Positions 25,701-33,454 of a stretch of DNA of 46,320 nucleotides are shown piece by piece. Location: positions 1 to 46,320 of the forward strand of contig JBQTHI010000037.1 of the NCBI GenBank assembly GCA_052390035.1, read 5' to 3'. The notes under the pieces are model-generated. The model was not told where the DNA came from. It ran no database searches and saw only the letters and a list, made by a program, of their open reading frames with translations. The stretch comes from JBQTHI01 sp052390035. Its GTDB lineage: Bacteria; Actinomycetota; Acidimicrobiia; Spongiisociales; ZC4RG35. The position numbers and the translations under genes are program-made. Within the stretch, counting starts at the first letter, position 1. Every line of letters begins with the position of its first letter.

Positions 25701-26444
25701 CACATACTGACCTCCATGGTTAAGCGGCTCGATAACTCCACCTACCGCTTGCTGTCCGAATTCGCCGCCGGCACCCTCCAACCTGGGGTGCTCTCACTGG
25801 GACTGGCCGAGGAAGGGGTTGATCTGGCCACCAGCGGTGGCTTCATCGACCCCTACCGGCCAGCGCTCGATCGCTTCCGGGAGGCGATCGTCTCGGGTTC
25901 GTTGGTGGTCCCCGAGATGGCCGAGGCCTCCGTCGCCCAGACCTACGCCGCCGCCCTCGCCGGCCTGGTCGCCGAGCTCGAGCCCACCGCCGCCCGGATC
26001 CTCATTGATAGCGAGTTTGCGGAGCGGGAGTACCCGGCGGATCGGTCGCTGGCCCCGGTGGCCCCCTGGATCGACCAAGCCTTCGGGCCCTTTCCCAACG
26101 GGATGGTCGAGCTCGATAAGACGCTTCCGTCACAGGGTGAAGTCCGCAGCGGTGCCCGGGAGGTGATCCTGCGAGACGTCCGCCAAGCCCTGCCGGGCAC
26201 CGAGGTGGAGTTCGTGGCCGACCCCGCACCCCGCCGCTGCTCGGCCGCCGAGACGACCGTCGCCATCTCCTTCGGCGCCGGCCGCTGGCAGCGGGACGAT
26301 GCGGCTCGCGCCGCCGTCCTCCTGTTTCAAAACGCCACCGAGTCGGGCTGGTACCTGGTCGTGCTCGGGTTCCCTCCGGAGGGAGGCATGTCCGTCATGT
26401 CGGCGGAGAGGCTTCCCTGGGAAGCCCCGCCCCCCTGCGGATAA
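22737..26444 (+). CDS. Membrane-spanning SARP/BTAD-nSTAND regulator with BMP-type sensor domain
   Basis: One 1235-residue chain with four parts. Residues 1-95 are an OmpR/SARP winged helix (LGPFEV..., VSSDRLIEAIWGDDPP); 97-240 are a BTAD helical domain (EEARAAAIEE, YRTGRQAEALRVYRDYRR, ELGIDPSPALQQLEEQIL); 258-670 are an nSTAND1-type NTPase opening with NPYKGLRSFGEADAGDFFGR, with Walker A GASGSGKSS at 299-307, Walker B LILLIDQFEE at 380-389 and RADFYDR. A basic stretch (RRRARRR) leads into one membrane helix at about 713-735. Residues 744-1070 are a PnrA/BMP-like periplasmic binding domain (GFVGG..., GFEAGAR, DVIYHAAGFAGYGVF), followed by 160 residues of unknown type. GTG start with GGAGG seven bases upstream. 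Inferred role: an external ligand, perhaps a nucleoside, controls DNA binding across the membrane with an NTPase switch. Confidence 0.88.
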   Translation: MTTVDYRILGPFEVVDNGAPLDLGAVKQRALLAMLVLHPNEIVSSDRLIEAIWGDDPPRTVTHSIQIYVSELRKLLAGRADTIETRPPGYLLRVEPEQIDAHRFDELRRRTGAQALRSALELWRGEPLADFTFESFAQSHIRRLEEARAAAIEELGEAEISGGDGHSALPLLFDLADRQPLREGVRRLLMISLYRTGRQAEALRVYRDYRRSLGEELGIDPSPALQQLEEQILLQDPAIAGGSSPAAPTGTNWVDARNPYKGLRSFGEADAGDFFGRETLIAELMAGLDGGQRLVAVVGASGSGKSSVVRAGLLPRLRAKTAGRWLIATMLPGRHPFEELQAALNRATGDPRAPTDQVGSGDSGLVRTALRILPTEDSKLILLIDQFEELFTLTDQSTRRRFLKTLVTASGDPHDRIRLILTLRADFYDRPLVHGGFARRFADGVVTVTPLTSSELEASVLEPARSVGTRVASDLLAELIGDMAHQPGALPLFQYVLTELFEQRTGPELTLADYRRVGGLGGALTRTAEETFSGLEPGHQDLARRIFLHLVRIEHGAHGIRRRVGLSELRRLASDPDAVDEVILAFGSPRLLLFDRDPIAGNPTAEVTHEALLAEWPRLRDWIADRRIDLQRREALVGAAAEWELAGRDPDYLLTGSRLALLAQWREDADIGLGEAEIGFLEASLERRRAEEDAQTAIRAESERQRRRARRRTASLVAGVGLVAAALTFAAPTLLDPVLNPPPNVALAFWGVPEATDPYQRQFRAGFEQWISESGQVGETIGLPDTDELFFAIERLAERGTPLVLVGHPDADDLLLATAEAYPETHFVALDRTLGGPPNMTGVGFREEEGSILAGVVGALRSQTGRLGFVGGCDAPLIWRFHAGFEAGARAEDPAAEVTAHYIAPYYDASGFGSISEALETAEEMYRAGIDVIYHAAGFAGYGVFQAAATLTPELGRHLWAIGVDEDQYLAAPDTGFFPPFTPEQWPAHILTSMVKRLDNSTYRLLSEFAAGTLQPGVLSLGLAEEGVDLATSGGFIDPYRPALDRFREAIVSGSLVVPEMAEASVAQTYAAALAGLVAELEPTAARILIDSEFAEREYPADRSLAPVAPWIDQAFGPFPNGMVELDKTLPSQGEVRSGAREVILRDVRQALPGTEVEFVADPAPRRCSAAETTVAISFGAGRWQRDDAARAAVLLFQNATESGWYLVVLGFPPEGGMSVMSAERLPWEAPPPCG

Positions 26445-26504
26445 TCGACGAAGGGCTCGATCCAATTCCCACTGTCTTGCGACCGGGCTTACCATCCCGC
26501 ACCT

Positions 26505-27554
26505 ATGCGTCGTCCCCTTGCGGTCCTGTTGTTGCTGCTGGCCGCCTGTTCCGCCTCGGCTTCGGTGACCACGACCGCCCCGCCCGTCACCACCGCTCTC
26601 CCTACCACCACCGCTCCCACCACAACCACCGAGGCGGTGACCACCACCACCGGGCTCCTTCCCACCTCGCCCATCAACGGGCTCCCGGTCGCCGACGAGA
26701 CCTTGCTCGACCGGCGGGTCATGGCCGTCAAGATCGACAATCACACGAGTGCCCGCCCCCAGTCGGGCATCGACCAGGCCGGCGCTGTCATCGAGTTGCC
26801 GGTGGAGGGCGTCACCCGATTCATCGCCCTCTTCCATCACACCGACTCCGATTTCCTCGGCCCGGTCCGCTCGGGGCGGCCCAGCGACGGCCCGTTGCTC
26901 CACCCCCTCGGCGCCACCTTCGCCATCTCCGGGGGTCAGGACTGGGTGCTGTCCCAGATCCGGACGGAGGGAATAAAGATCATCGGGGAGCAGCGCCCGG
27001 CCATGTTCAGGATCCGTTCCCGGTCCTCCCCCCACAACCTGTACACCGACACCAACCTGCTGCGGGAGGTCGCCGACGGACGCCAATATCCGGACGACCC
27101 GCCCCCGGCTATGTTCGAGTTCGGTGAGTTTCCGTCCGGAGCCGACCACGCCTCCCAGGTCAGGATCAACTTCGGCAACGGGTTCATCGTCACCTGGACC
27201 TATGACCCGGTGGCCAAAAGCTATCAGCGGGTGATGGGCGGCACCAACTCCGAATTGGTCGACGCCGAAGGCAACCGCCACGACCTCACCGCCGACACCA
27301 TGGTGGTGATCATGGCCCGCCGCTACATCGAACCGGCGCCCAACGGGGGCACCTCGGTCCCGGCCATGGACACCGTCGGCCGGGGCACCGCCTACGTGTT
27401 GGCTGGAGGCAAGGTGATCAGCGGGACCTGGTCGCGGGACTCGAGCGACGATTGGATCGCCCTCACCGACGGCGACGGCGATCCGCTCCCCGTCCCACCC
27501 GGCCTCCTCTGGATCTCGATAGTTCCCGAACAGAACGAGATCGACCTCCAGTGA
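26505..27554 (+). CDS. DUF3048 lipoprotein
   Basis: A 349-residue lipoprotein. The signal peptide ends in LLAAC, with lipidated Cys15, and is followed by a Thr/Pro/Ala stalk to about residue 50. The body is the DUF3048 (YerB-like) domain, recognisable by INGLPVADE, VMAVKIDNHTSARPQSGIDQAGAVIELPVEG and the C-terminal TYVLAGGKVISGTW-like segment. The function of the domain is unknown; it is a surface-anchored protein. It overlaps the amidase gene by four bases (GTGA). TACCAT at 26490-26495 could be a -10 giving a very short leader. Confidence 0.85.
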   Translation: MRRPLAVLLLLLAACSASASVTTTAPPVTTALPTTTAPTTTTEAVTTTTGLLPTSPINGLPVADETLLDRRVMAVKIDNHTSARPQSGIDQAGAVIELPVEGVTRFIALFHHTDSDFLGPVRSGRPSDGPLLHPLGATFAISGGQDWVLSQIRTEGIKIIGEQRPAMFRIRSRSSPHNLYTDTNLLREVADGRQYPDDPPPAMFEFGEFPSGADHASQVRINFGNGFIVTWTYDPVAKSYQRVMGGTNSELVDAEGNRHDLTADTMVVIMARRYIEPAPNGGTSVPAMDTVGRGTAYVLAGGKVISGTWSRDSSDDWIALTDGDGDPLPVPPGLLWISIVPEQNEIDLQ

Positions 27555-28813
27555 GCTGGACGGCTACTGAGGCGATAGAGCGGCTCGAACACCTTCAGGA
27601 CCGGCTCAACGCCTGCACGTTGATTGATCGCCGCGCCGCAGTTAACCAACCACGGGAGGGGCCACTCTCGGGAATGCCGATCGTCATCAAGGACCTCATC
27701 GACCACGCCGGTCGCCCGACCACGTGCGGTTCTGGGTTCTACCGGCAGACCGCGCCAGCGAACGCGACAGTCGTCGATCGACTGGAAGCGGCCGGGGCCG
27801 TAATCGTCGGACGGGCTGGCCTCCACGAGTGGGCCTACGGGTTTTCTAGCGAGAATCATTGGTTCGGGGCGATCCACAACCCTTGGGATACAAACACGTC
27901 GCCCGGCGGCTCGTCGGGAGGTTCGGCGGTGGCGGTGGCGGCCGGATTGGTGCCGGCGTCGATCGGCACCGATACCGGCGGCTCGATCCGCGTGCCCGCC
28001 GCCCTTACCGGTGTCTACGGGCTCAAAGTGACCTTCGGGCGGGTCCCCACCGACGGGGTGTTCCCCCTCGCCCCCTCGCTTGACACCGTCGGTCCGCTGG
28101 CCGTCGACCCCGTGACCCTCGCCCGCGTATACCGGGTGATCGCCGGTACCTCACCCGAGGAGCCGGCTGAGGGCCTCACCGGCCTCCGAATCGGCATCCC
28201 GGTGGGATGGATGGCAAAGGCCCCCGCCGAACCCGGAGCCCTCTCATGGTTCGGAGCCGTCCGGGAGGCACTCGACTCGGAAGGGGCGGTGATCGTCGAG
28301 GTTGACGAACCGCGATTGGAGCCGTGGGGAATGAGCGCCGAGCTGGCCGGGGCCGAGATCGCCTACATCCACCGGCCGTTTCGGCGGGAAGGCTGCCCGT
28401 ATGGCCCAGAAGTGGCGGCCCGGCTCGAAACGGCCGAACAGGTAAGCCCGGAGGACTATCAGAAGGCACAACAGTGGCGCACACGGCTCGTCGAAGCGTT
28501 CTCCTCCGTGTATAACCGGGTCGACCTGCTGGTCACCCCAGCGCTGGCCGCCAGGCGGAAGGTGATCGGTCAGGACCTAATAAACGGCCAACACTATCGG
28601 CCGGTGTTGTCATGGTTCTCGGCCCTGGTCAACCATGCCGGGATACCCGCCATCACCGTTCCTCTGACGATCGGGACTGTGGATTCACTCCCTCCACCAT
28701 CACTGCAACTGATGGCACCGTGGCGCCAGGAGGAGCGGTTGCTGGGGGTTGCGGCGCGGCTTGAACAGATCGGCTTGGCCGGCTTCACGCCTCCACCCAT
28801 CCATGTCGGCTAA
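27551..28813 (+). CDS. Amidase signature family enzyme
   Basis: A 420-residue amidase. The Ser-cisSer-Lys triad is visible: Lys in MPIVIKDLIDHAG, the Gly/Ser-rich box TSPGGSSGGSAVAVAAG, and the nucleophile segment GTDTGGSIRVPAALTGVYGLK. It could hydrolyse a small amide or act in GatA-like chemistry, but no gatB/gatC neighbours are present and the rest differs from GatA. The GTG at 27551 overlaps the DUF3048 stop (GTGA); the longer frame from 27452 runs inside DUF3048. Confidence 0.88.
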   Translation: MSWTATEAIERLEHLQDRLNACTLIDRRAAVNQPREGPLSGMPIVIKDLIDHAGRPTTCGSGFYRQTAPANATVVDRLEAAGAVIVGRAGLHEWAYGFSSENHWFGAIHNPWDTNTSPGGSSGGSAVAVAAGLVPASIGTDTGGSIRVPAALTGVYGLKVTFGRVPTDGVFPLAPSLDTVGPLAVDPVTLARVYRVIAGTSPEEPAEGLTGLRIGIPVGWMAKAPAEPGALSWFGAVREALDSEGAVIVEVDEPRLEPWGMSAELAGAEIAYIHRPFRREGCPYGPEVAARLETAEQVSPEDYQKAQQWRTRLVEAFSSVYNRVDLLVTPALAARRKVIGQDLINGQHYRPVLSWFSALVNHAGIPAITVPLTIGTVDSLPPPSLQLMAPWRQEERLLGVAARLEQIGLAGFTPPPIHVG

Positions 28814-29006
28814 TCGTCAGAGATAACCCCGATGCGTCCTACTATGCAGGTTGGCGAGTCGATCGATCGCTGGCCGATTCTGGTCGCGGCGAGAAACTGG
28901 CCACTGAACCTTCTACACCACGAGCCGATATAAGAACGCCGGACGGACCGGCTACAAAGACAGAACACCCAGCACACAGCGAAGCCAAGCTCCGAAGCAG
29001 AATCCC
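28814..29006. other. Intergenic spacer upstream of korA
   Basis: This 193-bp gap holds no convincing coding frame. A TATAAG at 28929-28934 is the only -10-like box, with a poor -35. Nothing else was recognised. Confidence 0.4.
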
Positions 29007-30887
29007 GTGGAGACAGTCGCGCCACCTCTGGCAACCCAATCGCCCGCCGATCGCAAAACCGTCGACAAGATCGTTATACGTTTCGCTGGCGATTCCGGCG
29101 ACGGAATGCAAGTGGCGGGCGGCCGTTTCACCGATGCTTCCGCCCACTTCGGCAACGATCTCTCGACCCTCCCGTCGTTTCCGGCCGAGATTCGGGCCCC
29201 GGCCGGCACTCTCCCCGGGGTGTCTTCCTTTCAGGTGCAGATCGCCGACTACGACATTCTGACCGCGGGCGATGCTCCCGACTGTCTGGTGGCGATGAAT
29301 CCGGCGGCCCTCAAAGCCAACATGAACGACCTCCGCCCGGGAGGGACGCTGATAGTCAACACGGAGGCGTTCGATGAGCGCAACCTGGCCAAGGCGGGCT
29401 ACAAGTCCAACCCGTTGACCGCCGAGGTGCTGGCGGGTTATCGGATTATCGAAGCTCCGATGGACACCCTCACCAAAGAATCAGTTAGAGAGAGCGGCGT
29501 AAGCGGCCGCGATGTGCTTCGCTCGAAGAACTTCTTCGCCCTCGGGTTGCTCGCCTGGCTCTTCAACCGACCGCTGCAACCCACCATCACCTGGGTTGAG
29601 CAGAAGTTCGCCCGGAAACCCGAGGTGGCGGCAGCCAACATTGCCGCCTTCCGGGCAGGCTGGAACTTTGGCTTCACCACCGAGGCTGCCCGCACAACCT
29701 TCGAGGTGCGCCCGGCCAGGCTCCGGTCGGGCGTTTACACCAACGTCACCGGAAACACGGCGCTCGCCTGGGGCCTGATCGCCGCTGCCCAATGCGCCAA
29801 GCTGTCCCTCTTCTACGGCAGCTACCCGATCACCCCCGCCTCAGACATCCTCCACGAGTTGTCGATTCACAAGAACTTCGGCATCCGCACGTTTCAAGCC
29901 GAAGATGAAATCGCCGCCATTGGATCAGTGGTAGGGGCGGCGTTTGCCGGCAACCTGGCGGTCACCGGCACCTCAGGTCCAGGGCTGGCGTTGAAGAGCG
30001 AGGCGATGTCGCTGGCCATCGCCACCGAGTTGCCCCTTATTGTCATCGATGTGCAGAGGGCGGGGCCATCCACTGGGATGCCAACCAAGGTCGAACAGTC
30101 CGACCTGCTGATGGCGATGTTTGGTCGCCACGGCGAGGCGCCGATGCCGGTGATCGCCATACCGACACCCGCCGAAGCCTTCGAGTTGACGATCGAGGCG
30201 GCGCGGATCGCCCTCAAGTACATGACTCCTGTGATCCTTCTCTCCGACAACCATGTCGCCAACAGTTCGGAGCCGTGGAATCTGCCCGACGTCGAGCAGT
30301 TGCCCGACATCTCAGTGCCTTACGCCGTCGCTCCCAACAGCAACGGGCATTTCCTTCCCTATATGAGGGACCTCGACACCTTCGCCCGACCGTGGGCCAT
30401 TCCCGGCACTCGGGGGTTGGAGCATCGCATCGGCGGTCTCGAGAAAGAGGCCGTGACCGGCAACGTCTCCTACGACCCTGGCAACCACCAGCTGATGACC
30501 GATACCAGGGCGTGGAAGATCGCCAACATCGCCAACGATATCCCTCTGGTTGAAGTCAACGCCGATCCTGATGCGGAACTGCTCGTGCTTGGCTGGGGAT
30601 CCTCGTATGGCGCCATAAGAGCAACCGCCAATCGCCTCCGAGCCAAAGGCCGGCCGGTGGCGATCGCTCACCTGCGCCATCTCAACCCGTTCCCCCCCAA
30701 CCTCGGCGAGTTGCTGAGAACCTATCCCAAGGTCCTGGTTCCCGAGCTCAACATGGGCCAACTCCGCCACCTGATACGAGCCGAGTTCCTCGTCGATGTG
30801 AAGGGCCTGAACAAGGTGGCCGGGGAGCCGTTCAAGGTGTCCGAGGTCGAGGAAGCCGCGCTCGAGCTGATGGAGAGACCGGCGTGA
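29007..30887 (+). CDS. korA: 2-oxoacid:ferredoxin oxidoreductase, alpha subunit (fused gamma-alpha)
   Basis: A 626-residue subunit of the enzyme that oxidatively decarboxylates 2-oxoglutarate (or another 2-oxoacid) to the CoA ester with ferredoxin as acceptor. Residues about 20-200 are the gamma domain (RFAGDSGDGMQVAGGRF, DILTAGDAPDCLVAMN) and the rest is the alpha domain (ALAWGLIAAAQCAKL, FYGSYPITPASDILHEL, EDEIAAIGSVVGAAFAG, TSGPGLALKSEAM). This fused form with a separate beta subunit is the KorAB type known from mycobacteria. The start is GTG at 29007 without an evident ribosome-binding site. It overlaps korB by four bases. Confidence 0.92.
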   Translation: METVAPPLATQSPADRKTVDKIVIRFAGDSGDGMQVAGGRFTDASAHFGNDLSTLPSFPAEIRAPAGTLPGVSSFQVQIADYDILTAGDAPDCLVAMNPAALKANMNDLRPGGTLIVNTEAFDERNLAKAGYKSNPLTAEVLAGYRIIEAPMDTLTKESVRESGVSGRDVLRSKNFFALGLLAWLFNRPLQPTITWVEQKFARKPEVAAANIAAFRAGWNFGFTTEAARTTFEVRPARLRSGVYTNVTGNTALAWGLIAAAQCAKLSLFYGSYPITPASDILHELSIHKNFGIRTFQAEDEIAAIGSVVGAAFAGNLAVTGTSGPGLALKSEAMSLAIATELPLIVIDVQRAGPSTGMPTKVEQSDLLMAMFGRHGEAPMPVIAIPTPAEAFELTIEAARIALKYMTPVILLSDNHVANSSEPWNLPDVEQLPDISVPYAVAPNSNGHFLPYMRDLDTFARPWAIPGTRGLEHRIGGLEKEAVTGNVSYDPGNHQLMTDTRAWKIANIANDIPLVEVNADPDAELLVLGWGSSYGAIRATANRLRAKGRPVAIAHLRHLNPFPPNLGELLRTYPKVLVPELNMGQLRHLIRAEFLVDVKGLNKVAGEPFKVSEVEEAALELMERPA

Positions 30888-31900
30888 CGGCCCCTACCTC
30901 CTCCCGCGCCGATTACCAGACCGATCAGGAGGTGCGGTGGTGCCCGGGATGTGGTGACTACACGATTCTGGCCGCCGTTCAGGGATTCATGGCCAACCTG
31001 GGGGTACGCCGAGAGAAGATCGTCTTCGTCTCCGGAATCGGCTGCTCGTCCCGCTTCCCCTACTACATGAACACCTATGGGATGCATTCGATTCACGGCC
31101 GCGCCCCGGCCATTGCCTCCGGGATCGCCGCCACCCGCTCCGATCTTTCGGTGTGGGTGGTCACGGGCGATGGCGACGCCCTGTCGATCGGGGGCAACCA
31201 CCTAATCCACGCCCTCCGGCGCAACTTCAACCTCAAGATCCTCCTCTTCAACAACCAGATCTACGGGCTGACCAAAGGCCAGTACTCCCCTACCAGCGAG
31301 GTGGGCAAGCACACCAAATCGACGCCGATGGGGTCGGTCGATTACCCCTTCAACCCGGTCAGCCTCGCCATCGGAGCCGAAGCCACCTTTGTGGCGAGGA
31401 CCATCGACATGGATCGCAGCCATGCCACCGAGATCCTGCAGAAGGCCTACGAGCACCAGGGAACCGCCTTCATCGAGATCTATCAAAACTGCAACGTCTT
31501 CAACGACAAGGCCTTCATCCAGCTCACCGGGAAAGACGAAAGGGTCTTGAACCGGATCGACCTCGTCCACGGCAAACCGATCACCTTCGGTCCGGCCGGT
31601 GAGAAGGGCGTCGTCCTTGAGAACGGTCGTGCCCAGATCGTCGACACCGCTTCGGTGGATGCGACCAAGATCCTGGTCCACGACCATACCCGCCAAGACC
31701 CCACGGTTGCCTTCGCCCTCTCCCGACTCTCCCACGGTCCACATGGCCCCACCCCGGTGGGGATCTTCCGCCAGGTCACCCGCCCTACCTACGAGTCGGC
31801 CCTCAACCAGCAATTGATCGATGCCCAGGCCAAACGCGGTCCCGGCGAGCTGGAGAAGCTGATCCGCTCGGCCGGAACCTGGCAAGTCACCGAAGACTGA
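30884..31900 (+). CDS. korB: 2-oxoacid:ferredoxin oxidoreductase, beta subunit
   Basis: A 338-residue TPP-binding subunit that pairs with KorA. Visible are the iron-sulfur/TPP entrance WCPGCGDYTIL, the cysteine in GIGCSSRFPYY, the TPP motif TGDGDALSIGGNHLIHALRR and the NNQIYGLTKGQ segment. The neighbour and the gene size fit the KorB type that serves an alternative TCA cycle. It starts at GTG with a GTGA overlap with korA. No ferredoxin gene lies next to it. A weak hairpin (31909-31925) follows. Confidence 0.92.
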   Translation: MTAPTSSRADYQTDQEVRWCPGCGDYTILAAVQGFMANLGVRREKIVFVSGIGCSSRFPYYMNTYGMHSIHGRAPAIASGIAATRSDLSVWVVTGDGDALSIGGNHLIHALRRNFNLKILLFNNQIYGLTKGQYSPTSEVGKHTKSTPMGSVDYPFNPVSLAIGAEATFVARTIDMDRSHATEILQKAYEHQGTAFIEIYQNCNVFNDKAFIQLTGKDERVLNRIDLVHGKPITFGPAGEKGVVLENGRAQIVDTASVDATKILVHDHTRQDPTVAFALSRLSHGPHGPTPVGIFRQVTRPTYESALNQQLIDAQAKRGPGELEKLIRSAGTWQVTED

Positions 31901-31908
31901 CTCGCGCA

Positions 31909-31925
31909 GGGGCCACCACGGCCTC
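31909..31925 (+). terminator. Weak hairpin after korB
   Basis: GGGGCC pairs with GGCCTC across a 5-base loop (one G-U pair), nine bases after the korB stop. It is followed by AT-richer sequence (AATCTATCT). Modest stem, so only a possible terminator. Confidence 0.35.
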
Positions 31926-31964
31926 AATCTATCTGGTCATCGGCCGATATCAGCCTTAGGCGGA

Positions 31965-32756
31965 ATGAACCAGCAAACCCACCTCACCGGCAACGACCTG
32001 CAGTTCCTGGCCGCTCGGGCAGGCTTCAAGGACTCAGCCGATCTATCAGCGGAGCTCCTCCGTCGTCCCTGGGCGCTGGCCGACCTGCTTACCTCCCCCG
32101 ACCTCATCGACGACCTCCTCGATCCACGCCGGGGCCTGGTGACAAACCTTTCGCCGTTCTTGTTGTTCGCCGCCGCCATCTTTCACGAGGCTGGCGAGCT
32201 CAGCCGTTCCACTTTTATCAGCGAGTGGGTTGGGCCGAGAGCACGCCTCCCGGTCTTCGGGGTTGACGCCATCCGAGAGTTCATGTCCGAGCCGGCCCGG
32301 TGCCTGTTCTTGGCCTCGCTGCTCGCCTCCTTCGCCGAGCAGGGTTCTGGGCCAAGGCTCGACCCGTTGGCGCTTTGCGATCTGCTCAATCGAAACGAGT
32401 CGGCCAATCGGGTGCCGTTGTTCCGCCGTCTCGGTGACCTCGCCCTCTTTCTCGCCGGAGTGCTTCCCGATCACACCGGCGCCCACCCTCTCGAGCCGCA
32501 CCAGGCGGACCGGCTGGCCCGTTCGGCCGGGCTGCGACCGGGGGAATTGATGTCGCTCCTGCATCATCCCTCGACGACGGGCCTCGAGCTCATGGAGGTG
32601 CTGGGCGCTCGGTGGTACCGGCTGGCCTCCGATCCTTCTGCTCCCATCGTTGGTGACATCGCCACCCGCTTCAATGCCGGGAGGAGAGTGCTGACCCACC
32701 TGTCCGATCGCTACCTGTTCCGCATCCAGCCGCAATGGCTGGCGATGACCGCCTAG
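31965..32756 (+). CDS. Hypothetical alpha-helical protein
   Basis: A 263-residue protein I do not recognise. It is rich in Leu, Ala, Arg and Asp and appears all-helical (ADLSAELLRRPWALADLLTSPDLIDDLLDPR...; FLLFAAAIFHEAGELSRS). There is no signal peptide or true membrane helix; the hydrophobic stretches are amphipathic. The end of the chain (HLSDRYLFRIQPQWLAMTA) is less polar. GGCGGA is a possible ribosome-binding site. Its TAG stop lies inside a perfect palindrome shared with the stop of the convergent Clp-N gene. Confidence 0.7.
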   Translation: MNQQTHLTGNDLQFLAARAGFKDSADLSAELLRRPWALADLLTSPDLIDDLLDPRRGLVTNLSPFLLFAAAIFHEAGELSRSTFISEWVGPRARLPVFGVDAIREFMSEPARCLFLASLLASFAEQGSGPRLDPLALCDLLNRNESANRVPLFRRLGDLALFLAGVLPDHTGAHPLEPHQADRLARSAGLRPGELMSLLHHPSTTGLELMEVLGARWYRLASDPSAPIVGDIATRFNAGRRVLTHLSDRYLFRIQPQWLAMTA

Positions 32757-32769
32757 CCCTAGGCGGTCA
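32746..32769. terminator. Perfect palindrome containing both convergent stop codons
   Basis: TGACCGCCTAG (32746-32756), two C residues, then CTAGGCGGTCA (32759-32769): 11-bp arms, perfectly complementary. The TAG stop of the plus-strand gene and the TAG stop of the minus-strand Clp-N gene are mirror images, so both proteins end in -TA. It may act as a bidirectional terminator. Confidence 0.6.
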
Positions 32770-33187
32770 GACCGGGCCGGTCTCCACCCCGGCGGATCTC
32801 GTCGAGCGTTGCCCGCCGGAACGAATCCAGGGTGTCGTAGATCTGGAGTATCTTGGCGGCGAGTCCCTGCCCCTCCCGGAGAAGACTAAGAAGGATGTGC
32901 TCGGTCCCGATGTGGAAATGATGCAAGGCCATCGACTCTCGTACCGAGAGTTCCAGCACCTACTTGGCCCTCGGCGTGAGGGGAAGATGCCCGGACGGCA
33001 CGTCATCACAGTCGTGACGGCGATGGCGCCTCGAAGCCACCAGCCGATCCAGTGCCCCCGTTCCGAACGACTCCTCGACGCGACGGCGAACATCATCGAG
33101 GTCTATCCCGATGGTGCCCAGCTCCCTTGCCTCTTCCTGGGCCAACACCACCACCTGGCGGGCGCTCTGAGTGAAGCGTTCGAACAT
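32759..33187 (-). pseudogene. Clp N-domain protein interrupted by an in-frame amber codon
   Basis: The frame encodes a small free-standing Clp-N (ClpC N-terminal repeat) protein: MFERFTQSARQVVVLAQEEA at the start, GIDLDDVRRRVEESFGTGAL, then PSGHLPLTPRAK and VLELSVRES, HHFHIGTEHILLSLLREGQG. Between PRAK and VLELS the codon is TAG (32960-32962), where Clp-N repeats normally have a second Lys (AAG or AAA). In addition the body of the first repeat (IGTEHLLLGLL-type segment) is missing between ELG and GIDLDD. After the TAG, a GTG could restart a 66-residue piece. I call it a probable pseudogene; readthrough, restart or a sequencing error are alternatives. It lies 2 bp after the HTH gene. Confidence 0.65.
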
Positions 33188-33189
33188 CC

Positions 33190-33420
33190 CTAGCTACTTT
33201 TCCGCCGGAACCGGCCCGCGGCGTGTTTGCGATGCACCGCTTGCTTGCTTACCCGGAGCTCGGTGGCGATGTCCTGCCAGGTCCAGCCCTGATCGCGGGC
33301 ACTGTCGACCTGGAGCGCCTCCAGCTGGTCCAACAGCCGGCTGAGCGCCGCCACCGCCCGCAATCCGACCCGCGGATCTCGGCTGCTCGCCTCGGCGGCC
33401 AATTTCGTGGCGCTGCTCAT
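33190..33420 (-). CDS. Small HTH DNA-binding protein (Clp-N partner)
   Basis: A 76-residue protein: an N-terminal helix (SRDPRVGLRAVAALSRLLDQLEALQVDSAR) followed by a helix-turn-helix, GWTWQDIATELRVSKQAVHRKH. Such sigma-70-region-4-like HTH proteins often sit beside Clp-N genes in actinobacteria (from general knowledge of the families). The ATG at 33420 is preferred over the one at 33435, because the promoter -10 covers the latter and the transcript would begin at 33420. A palindrome overlapping the -35 suggests self-regulation. The gene itself looks intact although its partner is broken. Confidence 0.8.
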   Translation of the reverse strand: MSSATKLAAEASSRDPRVGLRAVAALSRLLDQLEALQVDSARDQGWTWQDIATELRVSKQAVHRKHAAGRFRRKSS

Positions 33421-33426
33421 CGGGTC

Positions 33427-33454
33427 AACATACATTGCTCGGTCAGCTTGTCAA
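33427..33454 (-). promoter_or_regulatory. Promoter of HTH/Clp-N operon, leaderless
   Basis: On the minus strand TTGACA (33454-33449) and TATGTT (33432-33427) are separated by 16 bp. The -10 ends six bases before ATG 33420, so the mRNA should begin at or next to the start codon. This is the clearest leaderless promoter in the window because both hexamers are good. Confidence 0.7.

Noticed and set aside
24498..25781. 427-codon minus-strand frame
   Set aside because: Antisense to the large regulator; composition is typical of a GC-rich shadow frame.
26570..26660. ACC-rich repeats
   Set aside because: They encode the Thr/Pro-rich stalk after the lipobox of the DUF3048 lipoprotein.
26130..27281. 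383-codon minus-strand frame
   Set aside because: Opposite two well-supported genes and Gly/Arg-rich; a shadow.
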